Positions 1 to 6,229 of a stretch of 12,024 bases of DNA are shown here, piece after piece. The position numbers were made by a program, and so were the translations under genes. The notes under the pieces were generated by a model. That model did no database searches. It had not been told where the DNA came from and saw only the letters and a program-made list of their open reading frames with translations. Origin of the DNA: Bacillota bacterium (lineage in GTDB: Bacteria > Bacillota > Desulfitobacteriia > Desulfitobacteriales > JAJXUE01); contig JAJYNB010000199.1 of assembly GCA_021786555.1 (NCBI GenBank), positions 1-12,024 on the forward strand, written 5' to 3'. Every line of letters starts with the position of its first letter. Positions within the stretch are counted from its first letter, which is position 1.

Positions 1-219
1 TCTGGTCCACCTTATTGGCCCACGATGATTGCAGTAGTGGCGTTACAAACTCCGACTTTGGGAATACTCACAGCAACCAAATAAATGATAATTACGCTGA
101 GCAAACCTCCAAGATAAAGGTACCAGGGAATATGCAGCCATCTGTCAAACCGGACAGCCCCCAGACCCAGGAAAAGCATTAACAGCCCAACCACAACTGT
201 GCCAATAAGGTGGACCAGA
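1..219. repeat. 19-bp inverted repeat, probable fold-back join at window edge
   Basis: Bases 1-19 are the exact reverse complement of bases 201-219 (gccaataaggtggaccaga). The match stops at base 20 against base 200 and may continue to the left of the window. The right copy lies inside the ydcZ-like coding sequence (encoding LVHLIG). The left copy lies at the point where that gene's reading frame ends early. This is what a contig-end fold-back chimera, or a real inverted duplication with a join near base 19, would look like. The identity is seen directly; the cause is inferred. Confidence 0.75.
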
Positions 220-335
220 AAGGTGGTTTCCCAAATACCGGTCTTTTGTGACAATCGAGCATTGACTGTACCTTGCAGCGCCATGGCAATGCCAGAAATT
301 GCGGCAACCAGTAAAGGCGCATATTTTGCCATCAT
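12..335 (-). pseudogene. YdcZ/DUF606-type DMT family membrane protein, C-terminally truncated
   Basis: A small hydrophobic inner-membrane protein resembling the YdcZ (DUF606) branch of the drug/metabolite transporter superfamily; its substrate is unknown. Three membrane segments are visible at about residues 5-24, 36-59 and 69-95, with the family-like pieces GxxxALQGTVNARL near the N terminus and TTAIIVGQ at the end. Family members usually run to about 140-150 residues and continue past the GQ with at least one more membrane segment. Here a TAA follows GQ directly, so the protein is only 106-107 residues long. The stop lies within a 19-bp inverted copy of an internal part of the same gene (see the repeat at 1-219), so the truncation is probably a rearrangement or assembly join rather than a natural end. 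There are two adjacent ATGs. The second, at 332, is better spaced (5 nt) from the GAGGTG ribosome site at 338-343. The gene is divergent from the gene at 549. Confidence 0.7.
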
Positions 336-461
336 ATCACCTCGGAAACATTTTCTGTGTTAGTGTGTCCTGTCATACATACTTAATACATTGTTATATT
401 ATAATAATTACAAAATGAAAGCTATTCAACAGCTATTTTTAACTGTTCGCCGCGCACCGGG

Positions 462-490
462 TTGTATAAACGAACTTAGAATGTTAAGAT
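462..490 (+). promoter_or_regulatory. candidate sigma-A promoter for the gene at 549
   Basis: TTGTAT (462-467) and TAAGAT (485-490) are separated by 17 bp, an acceptable but weak match to TTGACA/TATAAT. The site lies in the AT-rich divergent region of 204-213 bp between the two left-hand genes. An 8-bp inverted repeat, CTTAGAAT (475-482) and ATTCTAAG (509-516), brackets the -10 element and could be an operator. Confidence 0.35.
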
Positions 491-548
491 AAAGTCAGAA
501 TAGTTCCAATTCTAAGAATAATATTTAGGATGAAAGAAGGTGGCGGGA

Positions 549-890
549 TTGTTGAGCGGGGTTACATTAGAAAAAAAGCCGTATCTGTGTTCCTGCAAAA
601 GTAGTGATTTGATTGATGCCATGTCCCGTCTGAACCGGGTGGGAGGAAAAGACCTGGAGCAAATCTTTGCCCCTTATCAGGATTCCAGCCCTGCCCTGGT
701 TATGAAGAGCCTTCAAGCCGAAAATGTGGTCGGGAATCTGACCCCGGTCAAAGACATCGAACAGGTATTTATCGATTATAATGTTATCAAAGCGTTTTCT
801 CAGGATAGTTTAACTACTTATATGGTGGTACTGACTGATAGCGGGTACGAACTATACCGCAGCCAAAGTGAATCGCAATATATGTGGTAA
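549..890 (+). CDS. hypothetical protein, about 113 residues
   Basis: I do not recognise this protein. It is soluble in character, with no signal peptide or membrane segment. A CxC pair (CSCKS) lies near the N terminus, the middle is charged and probably helical, and the C-terminal half (YMVVLTDSGYELYRSQ) looks like beta strands. The longest frame begins with GTG at 540, but the only ribosome site, AGAAGGTGG at 535-543, abuts or overlaps that codon. TTG at 549 or 552 is better placed and gives about 113 residues. The gene stands alone: it is preceded by its own candidate promoter and followed within 45 nt by a strong terminator, so it is probably monocistronic. The start is uncertain. That the gene is real is supported by length, ribosome site and terminator. 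Confidence 0.6.
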   Translation: MLSGVTLEKKPYLCSCKSSDLIDAMSRLNRVGGKDLEQIFAPYQDSSPALVMKSLQAENVVGNLTPVKDIEQVFIDYNVIKAFSQDSLTTYMVVLTDSGYELYRSQSESQYMW

Positions 891-930
891 TCTCTGTCCA
901 TTCCCGGGTAAAAATTTTGCTCAGCCAGGA

Positions 931-959
931 AGAAGCAGTCAAGTAGACTGCTTCTTTTT
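931..959 (+). terminator. rho-independent terminator after the small hypothetical gene
   Basis: A perfect 10-bp stem, AGAAGCAGTC (931-940) and GACTGCTTCT (946-955), with a 5-nt loop is followed by a T run (955-959). It separates the small gene from the ABC operon. The remaining 134 bp up to base 1093 contain an AT-rich TATATATTAAGAT stretch (1059-1071) that may include a -10 element for the ABC operon, but no convincing -35 was found. Confidence 0.85.
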
Positions 960-1093
960 CGTATCCACCTCGACAAGGGACGGGCTTCCGAACTAAAAGG
1001 AGGAATTGGAAGAAAGAGTTTTTCTTGCACTGTTGGTATGAGCCGGCATGAGAGCGACTATATATTAAGATAAGGACAGGCAATAGGGGGGGG

Positions 1094-1825
1094 ATGGTTG
1101 TGGGTAGGCAAAAGACAGATGGTGGTCCTCTAATCAGGCTGCAGGACGTTGCTAAAGTATATGGCACAGGCGCCGCTAATGTTTTTGCGCTTGACAGAAT
1201 AAATCTGGACATTGCTCAGGGAGAGTTTGTGGTGGTGTTAGGTCCAAGCGGGTCCGGCAAAAGTACCCTGTTGAACCTCATTGGCGGGATTGATACACCG
1301 AGCAGCGGCAGCATTGTTGTGAAAGGGAACGAGCTGAACGGGCTGTCGGAACAGCAGCGCACAGGCTACCGCAAAAAGAATATCGGCTACATATTTCAAT
1401 ACTTTAACCTGCTGCCAAGTCTAACTGCCCGGGAAAATGTGGACTTGGTCGCCAGCTTATTGGGACGGAGCAAGCGGACCCCGGCCCTATTCAGGGAACT
1501 GGGCCTGGAGAATCTGGCTGAGCGTTTCCCGGGACAACTCTCGGGGGGTGAACAGCAAAGGGTAGGGATTGCTAGAGCTTTGGTGAAAGACCCTGCTATA
1601 CTCCTGTGCGACGAACCAACCGGATCCCTGGACTATGAAAACGGGCAAAGCGTGCTGGAACTACTCAGGCTAATCAATACCCGCAAGGGAACAACCACTA
1701 TTTTGGTCACCCATAATACAGTAATCGGCAATATGGCTGACCGGGTTATCCGCCTGGGCAGCGGGCGGGTTGCAGAAAACAGCGTTAATTCGTCACCTTG
1801 CCCGCCCTGCGAACTGAGGTGGTAA
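1094..1825 (+). CDS. ABC transporter ATP-binding protein, MacB/LolD type
   Basis: ATPase subunit of a MacB/LolD/FtsE-like exporter, which energises the permease encoded next to it on the cytoplasmic face of the membrane. All nucleotide-binding elements are intact at 243 residues, the usual size: Walker A GPSGSGKST (50-58), Q-loop Gln102, signature LSGGE (149-153), Walker B ILLCDEP (169-175), D-loop GSLD (177-180) and switch His207. The stretch QYFNLLPSLTARENV after the Q-loop is typical of this exporter group. The last 15 or so residues carry an unusual CPPC motif. ATG at 1094 sits directly after a run of G (AGGGGGGG). GTG at 1100 would be better spaced from it and cannot be excluded. Its stop is 1 nt before the permease start, so the two are translationally coupled. 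The exported substrate cannot be read from the ATPase. Confidence 0.95.
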   Translation: MVVGRQKTDGGPLIRLQDVAKVYGTGAANVFALDRINLDIAQGEFVVVLGPSGSGKSTLLNLIGGIDTPSSGSIVVKGNELNGLSEQQRTGYRKKNIGYIFQYFNLLPSLTARENVDLVASLLGRSKRTPALFRELGLENLAERFPGQLSGGEQQRVGIARALVKDPAILLCDEPTGSLDYENGQSVLELLRLINTRKGTTTILVTHNTVIGNMADRVIRLGSGRVAENSVNSSPCPPCELRW

Positions 1826-1826
1826 G

Positions 1827-4070
1827 ATGAAACCGCTATGGATGAAACTAGGGCGGGACATCAAAGCGAACTGGGGCCAATTTGTTGCTGTGGTAATTGT
1901 AATCACCCTGGGCAGCGCCTTCTTTATTGCGTCTTTTAGTTCCTATCAGGGTGTAAATGACTCCCTGGAGAAAACTTACCAGGAACTGAAGTTTCCGCAG
2001 TATTGGATTAAATTGGGCGGTGAGGGTCCGGCTAACCTGCCTGCGGGAGTTGAGATGAGAGAAACTGCTCAGGCAGTGCTGGAGTTTAAACCAGGAGAAC
2101 GGGCAGGCGCCAGGGTAATTGGACTCCCGTCGGGGGGTCCTGTTTACAGCCGGTTAAAATTAAGCAGCGGTGCCCTGCCGGGAGAGGGCCAGGTCCTGGT
2201 CGAAGAATCCTTTGCCAGGTTCCATAAACTCAAACTTGGCGACAGCCTGGGGATCCGGGTGGGTGAAAAGGTGTACAACTGGGTGGTGTCCGGTACGGCG
2301 GGAAGCCCGGAATATATCTGGCCCGTGCTCGACCGGTTTGTTCCCAATCCTTCTCCCCGCAACTTTGGGGTGCTCTTCGTACCGCAGAATCAACTGCTCA
2401 GGGATTTGACAGGGTTGAGCCATGAGCTCCTGGTCTACGGTGCTGACCTGAGGCAGGTCATGACGTCGCTGCAGAGCCAAAACATAAAAATAAGCGAAGT
2501 TTTCTCAAGGAACGAACATCCAAGCCACCAGGTCTTAAGTCTCTTACTTAAAGGGTTTAGCAAGCTTGCCGGACTCCTTCCCTGGTTGTTCTTGCTGGCT
2601 GCCTGCCTGGCATCTTTTGCTCTGATCAGCGTGCTGGTGAGGGCCCAACTTGGTCAAATAAAGATCTTGAAATACCTTGGATTTTCCCGTTGGCAGATCC
2701 TTACCCATTATTTAACTTACAGTTTGCTGGCAGGGGTCCTCGGTTCCCTGCTTGGCTGCCTGTTTGGTATATATTTGTCAGGCAAACTCACAGGGGGATT
2801 GACCGGAATGATTGGCCTTCCCTTCGTGGCAACCCATGTAAGGCAGGAGGTCCTGCTCACCGCCGCTATTTGCAGCTGCCTGGCGGCATTGCTGGGTGGA
2901 CTGCTGCCTGCCTTCTCTGCCGGAGTCGCTGTGGAAAGGAGTATAAAGACGGTACAGGCCTGGCACCGCTTTATTCCGGTAATGCTGCGGTTGCCGCTGA
3001 ATAACCTGGTAAGGGAGGGGAGAAATTCCTTGTTTACCCTGGTTACAGTTGCTTTGGGGGTTTGTCTGGTAGTGGTGGGGTTCGTACTATATGATTCGGT
3101 GGAGATGTCAGCCCGCAAACAGTTCGAAAGTTACCAGGCTTACGACTTGAGGGCTCAGTTCCGTTCAACTCTAAAAGAAGATGTGAGTACGGAAATTGGC
3201 CGTATTCCAGGTGTGGTGGACGTGAATCCTTATTATGAATTGCCGGTTGTTGTTCAAATGGGGAACAGGCAGGTTCCCACATCCTTGCTGGGAGTCAGGG
3301 GGGACATGCTGAAACTGGAAGACCGTTTAGGCAGACCCGTGGACTTAACTGGATTGTTTATGTCCGATGGAGTTAAGGACAGCCTGGCTGCCAGATGGAC
3401 ACCGGAGGTGGCCTTAACTGCTTTGGGGGGTCGAAAGGCTGAGCTTGAAGTCAAGGGTTATGTACGCTGGCACTTCGGAAACCAAATATTTGCTCCCCTG
3501 GAGATGGTACAGTCCCTTGGCGGCAAAAAGGGAATAAACGGAGTTTACCTGCGGGTGCAGGCCGGTGAGCTGGAACAGGTGCGGGCTCGGCTGTATCGTT
3601 ATCCGACAATTTTACAGGTAGACAGCCCACAGCAAAATTATGAAGACCAAAAGACGCTGGTGAATTTTACTTACGTGTATTTGCGCATTCTCACCCTGTT
3701 TGGCCTGATTTTAGCCGCGGTGATGATTTTCTCTACGGCCAGTGTCAATGTCCTGGCCCGCAGCAGGGAGTATATTACCATGAGGATTCTAGGGCTGAGT
3801 TTTGGGAAGATAGGCCTCGGAGTATCCGCCGAATATTTGTTTTTGGTAGTTGCCGGCCTGGGAGTGGGAATCCTGGCAGGGATTGGAGCGGCCTTCTATC
3901 TGTTGGGTCGGGTCAATACCGCCCTGGTTTATAACCTGCTGACGATAAATCCCCATACAATCCTGATGATTGCCCTGATGTCCATGACTATTATTCCGGT
4001 TGCGGTCTTAAGCTCACTGCGATCAATCAGCAAGTTGAGTCTGCCAGAAAATACCAGGGAACAAAATTGA
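1827..4070 (+). CDS. ABC transporter permease with two FtsX domains
   Basis: Membrane partner of the ATPase just upstream. At 747 residues it has a duplicated layout: one membrane segment (about 17-38), an extracytoplasmic domain of about 200 residues, three segments (about 251-271, 294-318, 343-367), then the same pattern again with a segment at 401-425, a second external domain, and three segments at 616-644, 666-694 and 711-733. Each three-helix block is an FtsX domain. This eight-helix type VII (mechanotransmission) organisation is used for lipoprotein release, peptide or antibiotic export and cell-envelope signalling rather than uptake. No periplasmic adaptor (MacA/HlyD type), accessory lipoprotein or two-component system lies beside it, so the substrate is open. 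The start ATG has a good GAGGTGG ribosome site (1816-1822) overlapping the end of the ATPase gene. Confidence 0.92.
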   Translation: MKPLWMKLGRDIKANWGQFVAVVIVITLGSAFFIASFSSYQGVNDSLEKTYQELKFPQYWIKLGGEGPANLPAGVEMRETAQAVLEFKPGERAGARVIGLPSGGPVYSRLKLSSGALPGEGQVLVEESFARFHKLKLGDSLGIRVGEKVYNWVVSGTAGSPEYIWPVLDRFVPNPSPRNFGVLFVPQNQLLRDLTGLSHELLVYGADLRQVMTSLQSQNIKISEVFSRNEHPSHQVLSLLLKGFSKLAGLLPWLFLLAACLASFALISVLVRAQLGQIKILKYLGFSRWQILTHYLTYSLLAGVLGSLLGCLFGIYLSGKLTGGLTGMIGLPFVATHVRQEVLLTAAICSCLAALLGGLLPAFSAGVAVERSIKTVQAWHRFIPVMLRLPLNNLVREGRNSLFTLVTVALGVCLVVVGFVLYDSVEMSARKQFESYQAYDLRAQFRSTLKEDVSTEIGRIPGVVDVNPYYELPVVVQMGNRQVPTSLLGVRGDMLKLEDRLGRPVDLTGLFMSDGVKDSLAARWTPEVALTALGGRKAELEVKGYVRWHFGNQIFAPLEMVQSLGGKKGINGVYLRVQAGELEQVRARLYRYPTILQVDSPQQNYEDQKTLVNFTYVYLRILTLFGLILAAVMIFSTASVNVLARSREYITMRILGLSFGKIGLGVSAEYLFLVVAGLGVGILAGIGAAFYLLGRVNTALVYNLLTINPHTILMIALMSMTIIPVAVLSSLRSISKLSLPENTREQN

Positions 4071-4202
4071 TAATTTACCAGAGAAATGCATAAAGTAAAG
4101 ATTTCCAAGATTAGTTGAGCCTTTGGTTGGGAATACTGAAAACAGAAAAATTAAATATGGCTGCACCGGTTTCTTCAGCCTGAAATGAGGCGGTGAAGCT
4201 CA

Positions 4203-4568
4203 ATGGATGTTGACCCGGATTTGGTTCAACGGGCCCAGATACTGTTAACTATGGAACATCCCTTAAGTCAGGTGGAGGAATTGCTAATTCGGGAAGGATA
4301 TCCCCCGGAACAGGTCAGGGAACTAATGCAGGCGACACAAGCTGCCTTAAACTATTTGGTACCACCCGAAGCCAGTGATGGAAACAAGGTTGGCATAGAT
4401 GTGGTCATGCCGGATGAGCTGACTGGTGCTGTACCCCATCAAATCGACTTGTTGGTGGATAAACGCACAGGAAGGGTAATTCTGTTAACCCCCGATAAAC
4501 AAGAGACCTGGCGTGTTGCCAATGAGGTGAGAAGGGCCATTAAGGCCCACCGTATGAGCTTTCACTAA
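4203..4568 (+). CDS. hypothetical protein, 121 residues
   Basis: I do not recognise this protein. The first 50 residues are strongly helical and could form a small helical bundle (LSQVEELLIREGYPPEQVRELMQ lies in this part). The second half (about 60-121) looks like an alpha/beta domain with strand-like stretches (IDLLVDKRTGRVILLT) and a basic C-terminal helix. There is no signal peptide, membrane segment or metal motif. The ATG is set by a clear GAGGCGGTGA ribosome site (4186-4195) 7 nt upstream. The 132-bp gap from the permease stop has no strong terminator, so it may be read from the ABC operon, although no functional link is evident. A hairpin follows immediately after the stop. Confidence 0.7.
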   Translation: MDVDPDLVQRAQILLTMEHPLSQVEELLIREGYPPEQVRELMQATQAALNYLVPPEASDGNKVGIDVVMPDELTGAVPHQIDLLVDKRTGRVILLTPDKQETWRVANEVRRAIKAHRMSFH

Positions 4569-4590
4569 AGACCGGGACAGTCCCGGTCTT
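4568..4590 (+). terminator. GC-rich hairpin at the end of the 121-residue gene
   Basis: AAGACCGGGA (4568-4577) and TCCCGGTCTT (4581-4590) form a perfect 10-bp stem with a 3-nt loop, beginning in the stop codon. No T run follows (AATAAC), so by itself it is a weak intrinsic terminator. It may act with the next hairpin or protect the 3' end of the message. Confidence 0.55.
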
Positions 4591-4618
4591 AATAACTTTC
4601 TGACGTCCTAGCCGCAAA

Positions 4619-4656
4619 CAAAAAAGCTGATCCCATCATCGGGGGTCAGCTTTTAA
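4619..4656. terminator. bidirectional terminator between convergent genes
   Basis: AAAAGCTGA (4622-4630) pairs with TCAGCTTTT (4646-4654), extended inward by CCC/GGG. On the minus strand the hairpin is followed by six T residues, and on the plus strand by TTTT. It therefore suits serA (minus) and the 121-residue gene (plus). Confidence 0.8.
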
Positions 4657-4668
4657 AATATTACCAAA

Positions 4669-4703
4669 TTCTGAATTCTGAATTCTGACTTCTAAATTCC
4701 GAC
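4669..4703. repeat. five tandem degenerate heptamers (TTCTGAA type)
   Basis: Five head-to-tail 7-mers are present: TTCTGAA, TTCTGAA, TTCTGAC, TTCTAAA, TTCCGAC. They lie between the bidirectional terminator and the serA stop codon. The units are clear in the sequence and decay toward serA. Function unknown; arrays of this kind in intergenic DNA are usually slippage products or lineage-specific short repeats. Confidence 0.8.
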
Positions 4704-4727
4704 CTAAAAGCTTGACCCATAAGAACA

Positions 4728-5693
4728 TTAGGCGCTTTTGGCTTCGGCTTTAATCGTAAACACAGGGTTCAGCGGCTCATTGCCCTTAAGAATCCCCATG
4801 ACGTCTTCACAGACTTCGACAGCAACATTGATTTGAGCTTCCTTGGTGGAGGCTCCCAGGTGGGGCGTTACTATGACTTGATCCAGTTCGAACAGGGGGC
4901 TGCATACCTGAGGTTCCTTTTCAAATACGTCCAGGGCGGCGCCTTTGACTTTACCGGCAACTATGGCCTGGTAGAGAGCCTCTTCGCAGACGATACCGCC
5001 CCGGGCGCAGTTGACCACACAGGCCCCGTCTTTCATCAAGGCAAATTGCTCTGCAGAGATGAGCTTGCGGGATTCGGGAGTAAGAGGCATGTGGACAGTC
5101 AGAAAATCCGCTTCTCTTAAGACTGTTTCAAAGTCCACCAGCTTTACGCCCAGAGAGTGGGCTGAATCTTTGCTCAGGAACGGGTCATATGCAACTATTT
5201 TCATGCCAAAGGCTGTGGCAAACTTCGCCACTTCCTTGCCGATGCGGCCCAAACCTAGAATACCCAAAGTCTTGTTGCGCAATTCTGTTCCGGTGTACTT
5301 GGAACGGTTCCAGTTGCCATCCTTGAGGTCGTGGTTGGCTTGAGGGACGTGGCGGGCCAAGGCCAGAATCAAGCCAAAGGTGTGTTCGGCTGCGGCCACT
5401 GTATTACCTCCCGGTGTGTTGACCACGAGGATCTCTTTTGCTTTGGCTGCGTTCAGGTCGATGTTGTCCACACCAACCCCCGCACGGCCAATGACCTGCA
5501 GTTTGTGGGCGTTGTCAATTATCCGCTTGGTAACCTTGGTTTCGCTGCGGACAACCAGGGCATCATAATCCCCGATAATTTCCACCAACTCAGCTTCGCT
5601 TTGCTTGAGCTTGACATCAACTTGAATCGCCGGGTCTGTCTTTAACACATCAATCCCTTTTTGGGATATGGGGTCTGCAACCAGTATTTTCAT
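4728..5693 (-). CDS. serA: D-3-phosphoglycerate dehydrogenase, short form
   Basis: Oxidises 3-phosphoglycerate to 3-phosphohydroxypyruvate with NAD, the first step of serine (and then glycine) synthesis, in the cytoplasm. The NAD-binding GLGRIG is at 147-152, with acidic Asp170 following the next strand. The 2-hydroxyacid dehydrogenase catalytic set is Arg231 (NCARGG), Glu260 and His278 (PHLGAST). At 321 residues the protein ends right after the catalytic core (NEPLNPV), so it lacks the C-terminal regulatory part (ASB and ACT domains) of the roughly 525-residue enzymes. Serine feedback through an ACT domain is therefore not possible. Control appears to come from the glycine riboswitch upstream. 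The ATG has an AAGAGGTG site 8 nt upstream (5702-5709). The leader between terminator and start is about 140 nt, with its own small frames and hairpins. The assignment to serA rather than another hydroxyacid dehydrogenase rests on motif style and the riboswitch. Confidence 0.92.
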   Translation of the reverse strand: MKILVADPISQKGIDVLKTDPAIQVDVKLKQSEAELVEIIGDYDALVVRSETKVTKRIIDNAHKLQVIGRAGVGVDNIDLNAAKAKEILVVNTPGGNTVAAAEHTFGLILALARHVPQANHDLKDGNWNRSKYTGTELRNKTLGILGLGRIGKEVAKFATAFGMKIVAYDPFLSKDSAHSLGVKLVDFETVLREADFLTVHMPLTPESRKLISAEQFALMKDGACVVNCARGGIVCEEALYQAIVAGKVKGAALDVFEKEPQVCSPLFELDQVIVTPHLGASTKEAQINVAVEVCEDVMGILKGNEPLNPVFTIKAEAKSA

Positions 5694-5759
5694 CGTGTAT
5701 GCACCTCTTAAAATTATAGTTCTTGCGTCATGCAGCCAGGTTCAGTGTCCAACACCAGT

Positions 5760-5835
5760 TTAAAGCCTGTTACAGGCATGAATCAGCGGGTCCCCTGTAA
5801 GGGGTAGAGATCGTACACATTCCAGCATTCCTCCT
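5760..5835 (-). other. strong Shine-Dalgarno with small overlapping ORFs in the serA leader
   Basis: Immediately after the terminator U tract the message carries AGGAGG (5830-5835), far from serA. Two small frames follow. One starts at 5828 (22 codons, stop at 5760) and is too close to the site. One starts at 5820 with 9-nt spacing and reads MCTISTPYRGPADSCL (16 codons, stop at 5770). Two short hairpins overlap them, CCCCT/AGGGG (5792-5804) and GCCTG/CAGGC (5765-5777). It could be a leader peptide, or the relic of a lost first gene of the operon. Neither frame has a run of serine or glycine codons. Confidence 0.35.
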
Positions 5836-5872
5836 AAAAATAAGAGGTCAAACCACGTGTGGTTTGACCTCT
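5835..5872 (-). terminator. riboswitch-controlled terminator upstream of serA
   Basis: AGAGGTCAAACCAC and GTGGTTTGACCTCT (5859-5872 and 5843-5856) form a perfect 14-bp arm pair, followed on the minus strand by TATTTTTA (5835-5842). It lies about 60 nt after the second glycine aptamer and before serA, the position of an expression platform. Its 5' arm is complementary over 9 bp (5866-5874) to aptamer 2 sequence at 6013-6021. Confidence 0.9.
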
Positions 5873-5931
5873 GGAAATTTTAAAAAGGATATAAAGCCCT
5901 CCGTTGTAAACAGCAAGCCTTAGTTCCTTTT

Positions 5932-6133
5932 CCCCTGTCCTTTGTGCCTGAGAGATTAGCCCTTCCAAATTGGAGGGTTTTGCTCCTTCGGCGCCTCATC
6001 TAAGAGGTCTCTCCAGAGGTCCGTCGGACTGTAGTTGTAATCACGCACAGCGTGATGCCTGAGAGTTTCAAACTTCCGGTGGAAAGCCGGAAATCCTTGC
6101 CCCTTCGGCAGGCGTACAACCTTCTCCTACAGT
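5932..6133 (-). ncRNA. tandem glycine riboswitch (two aptamers) of serA
   Basis: Two glycine aptamers lie in series in the serA leader. Aptamer 1 spans 6133 down to 6028 and is closed by a 7-bp P1 (ACTGTAG with CTACAGT). It contains GCCGAAGGGGCAA and the ACTCTCAGGCA core. Aptamer 2 spans 6019 down to 5932 and is closed by CCTCTG with CAGGGG. It contains GGAGAG, GCGCCGAAGGAGCAA, ATCTCTCAGGCA and AGGACAG. The linker between them is only about 8 nt. CGGA just before aptamer 1 (6142-6139) can pair with TCCG at the linker (6028-6025), as in the P0 kink-turn of known tandem switches. These are the signature elements of the class found before gcvT operons, here placed before serA. The 5' P1 strand of aptamer 2 can instead pair with the terminator's 5' arm, suggesting an OFF switch. 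Confidence 0.93.
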
Positions 6134-6183
6134 TTTCATCCGGTACACTATTCAATTGCAGCAGAGATAATTTTATTAACTGA

Positions 6184-6213
6184 TTTATAACATGGCAGGA
6201 TAAAGTATGTCAA
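6184..6213 (-). promoter_or_regulatory. sigma-A promoter for the riboswitch-serA transcript
   Basis: On the minus strand a perfect TTGACA (6213-6208) is followed after 18 bp by TATAAA (6189-6184). Transcription would start near 6175, about 30 nt before the kink-turn/P0 element of the glycine riboswitch. The -35 is only 17 bp from the stop of the upstream zinc-module gene. There is no terminator between them, so readthrough from that gene could also enter the switch. Confidence 0.8.
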
Positions 6214-6229
6214 CAGTTTTTGAAGAAAT

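Noticed and set aside
814..1212. Open frame of 132 codons on the minus strand over the ABC promoter region
   Set aside because: It crosses a strong terminator and the start of the clearly real ATPase gene, has low-complexity composition and has no ribosome site.
4669..4703. CRISPR-like repeat
   Set aside because: The units are 7 bp with no spacers, so this is a simple tandem repeat. No array or cas gene is present in the window.
5011..5645. Plus-strand frames across serA
   Set aside because: They are antisense to conserved dehydrogenase motifs and have no ribosome sites.
5694..6180. T-box or SAM-type leader upstream of serA
   Set aside because: No T-box GGGTGGnACCGCG or SAM core is present. 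The repeated GCCGAAGG(G/A)GCAA and CTCTCAGGCA elements identify a glycine switch instead.
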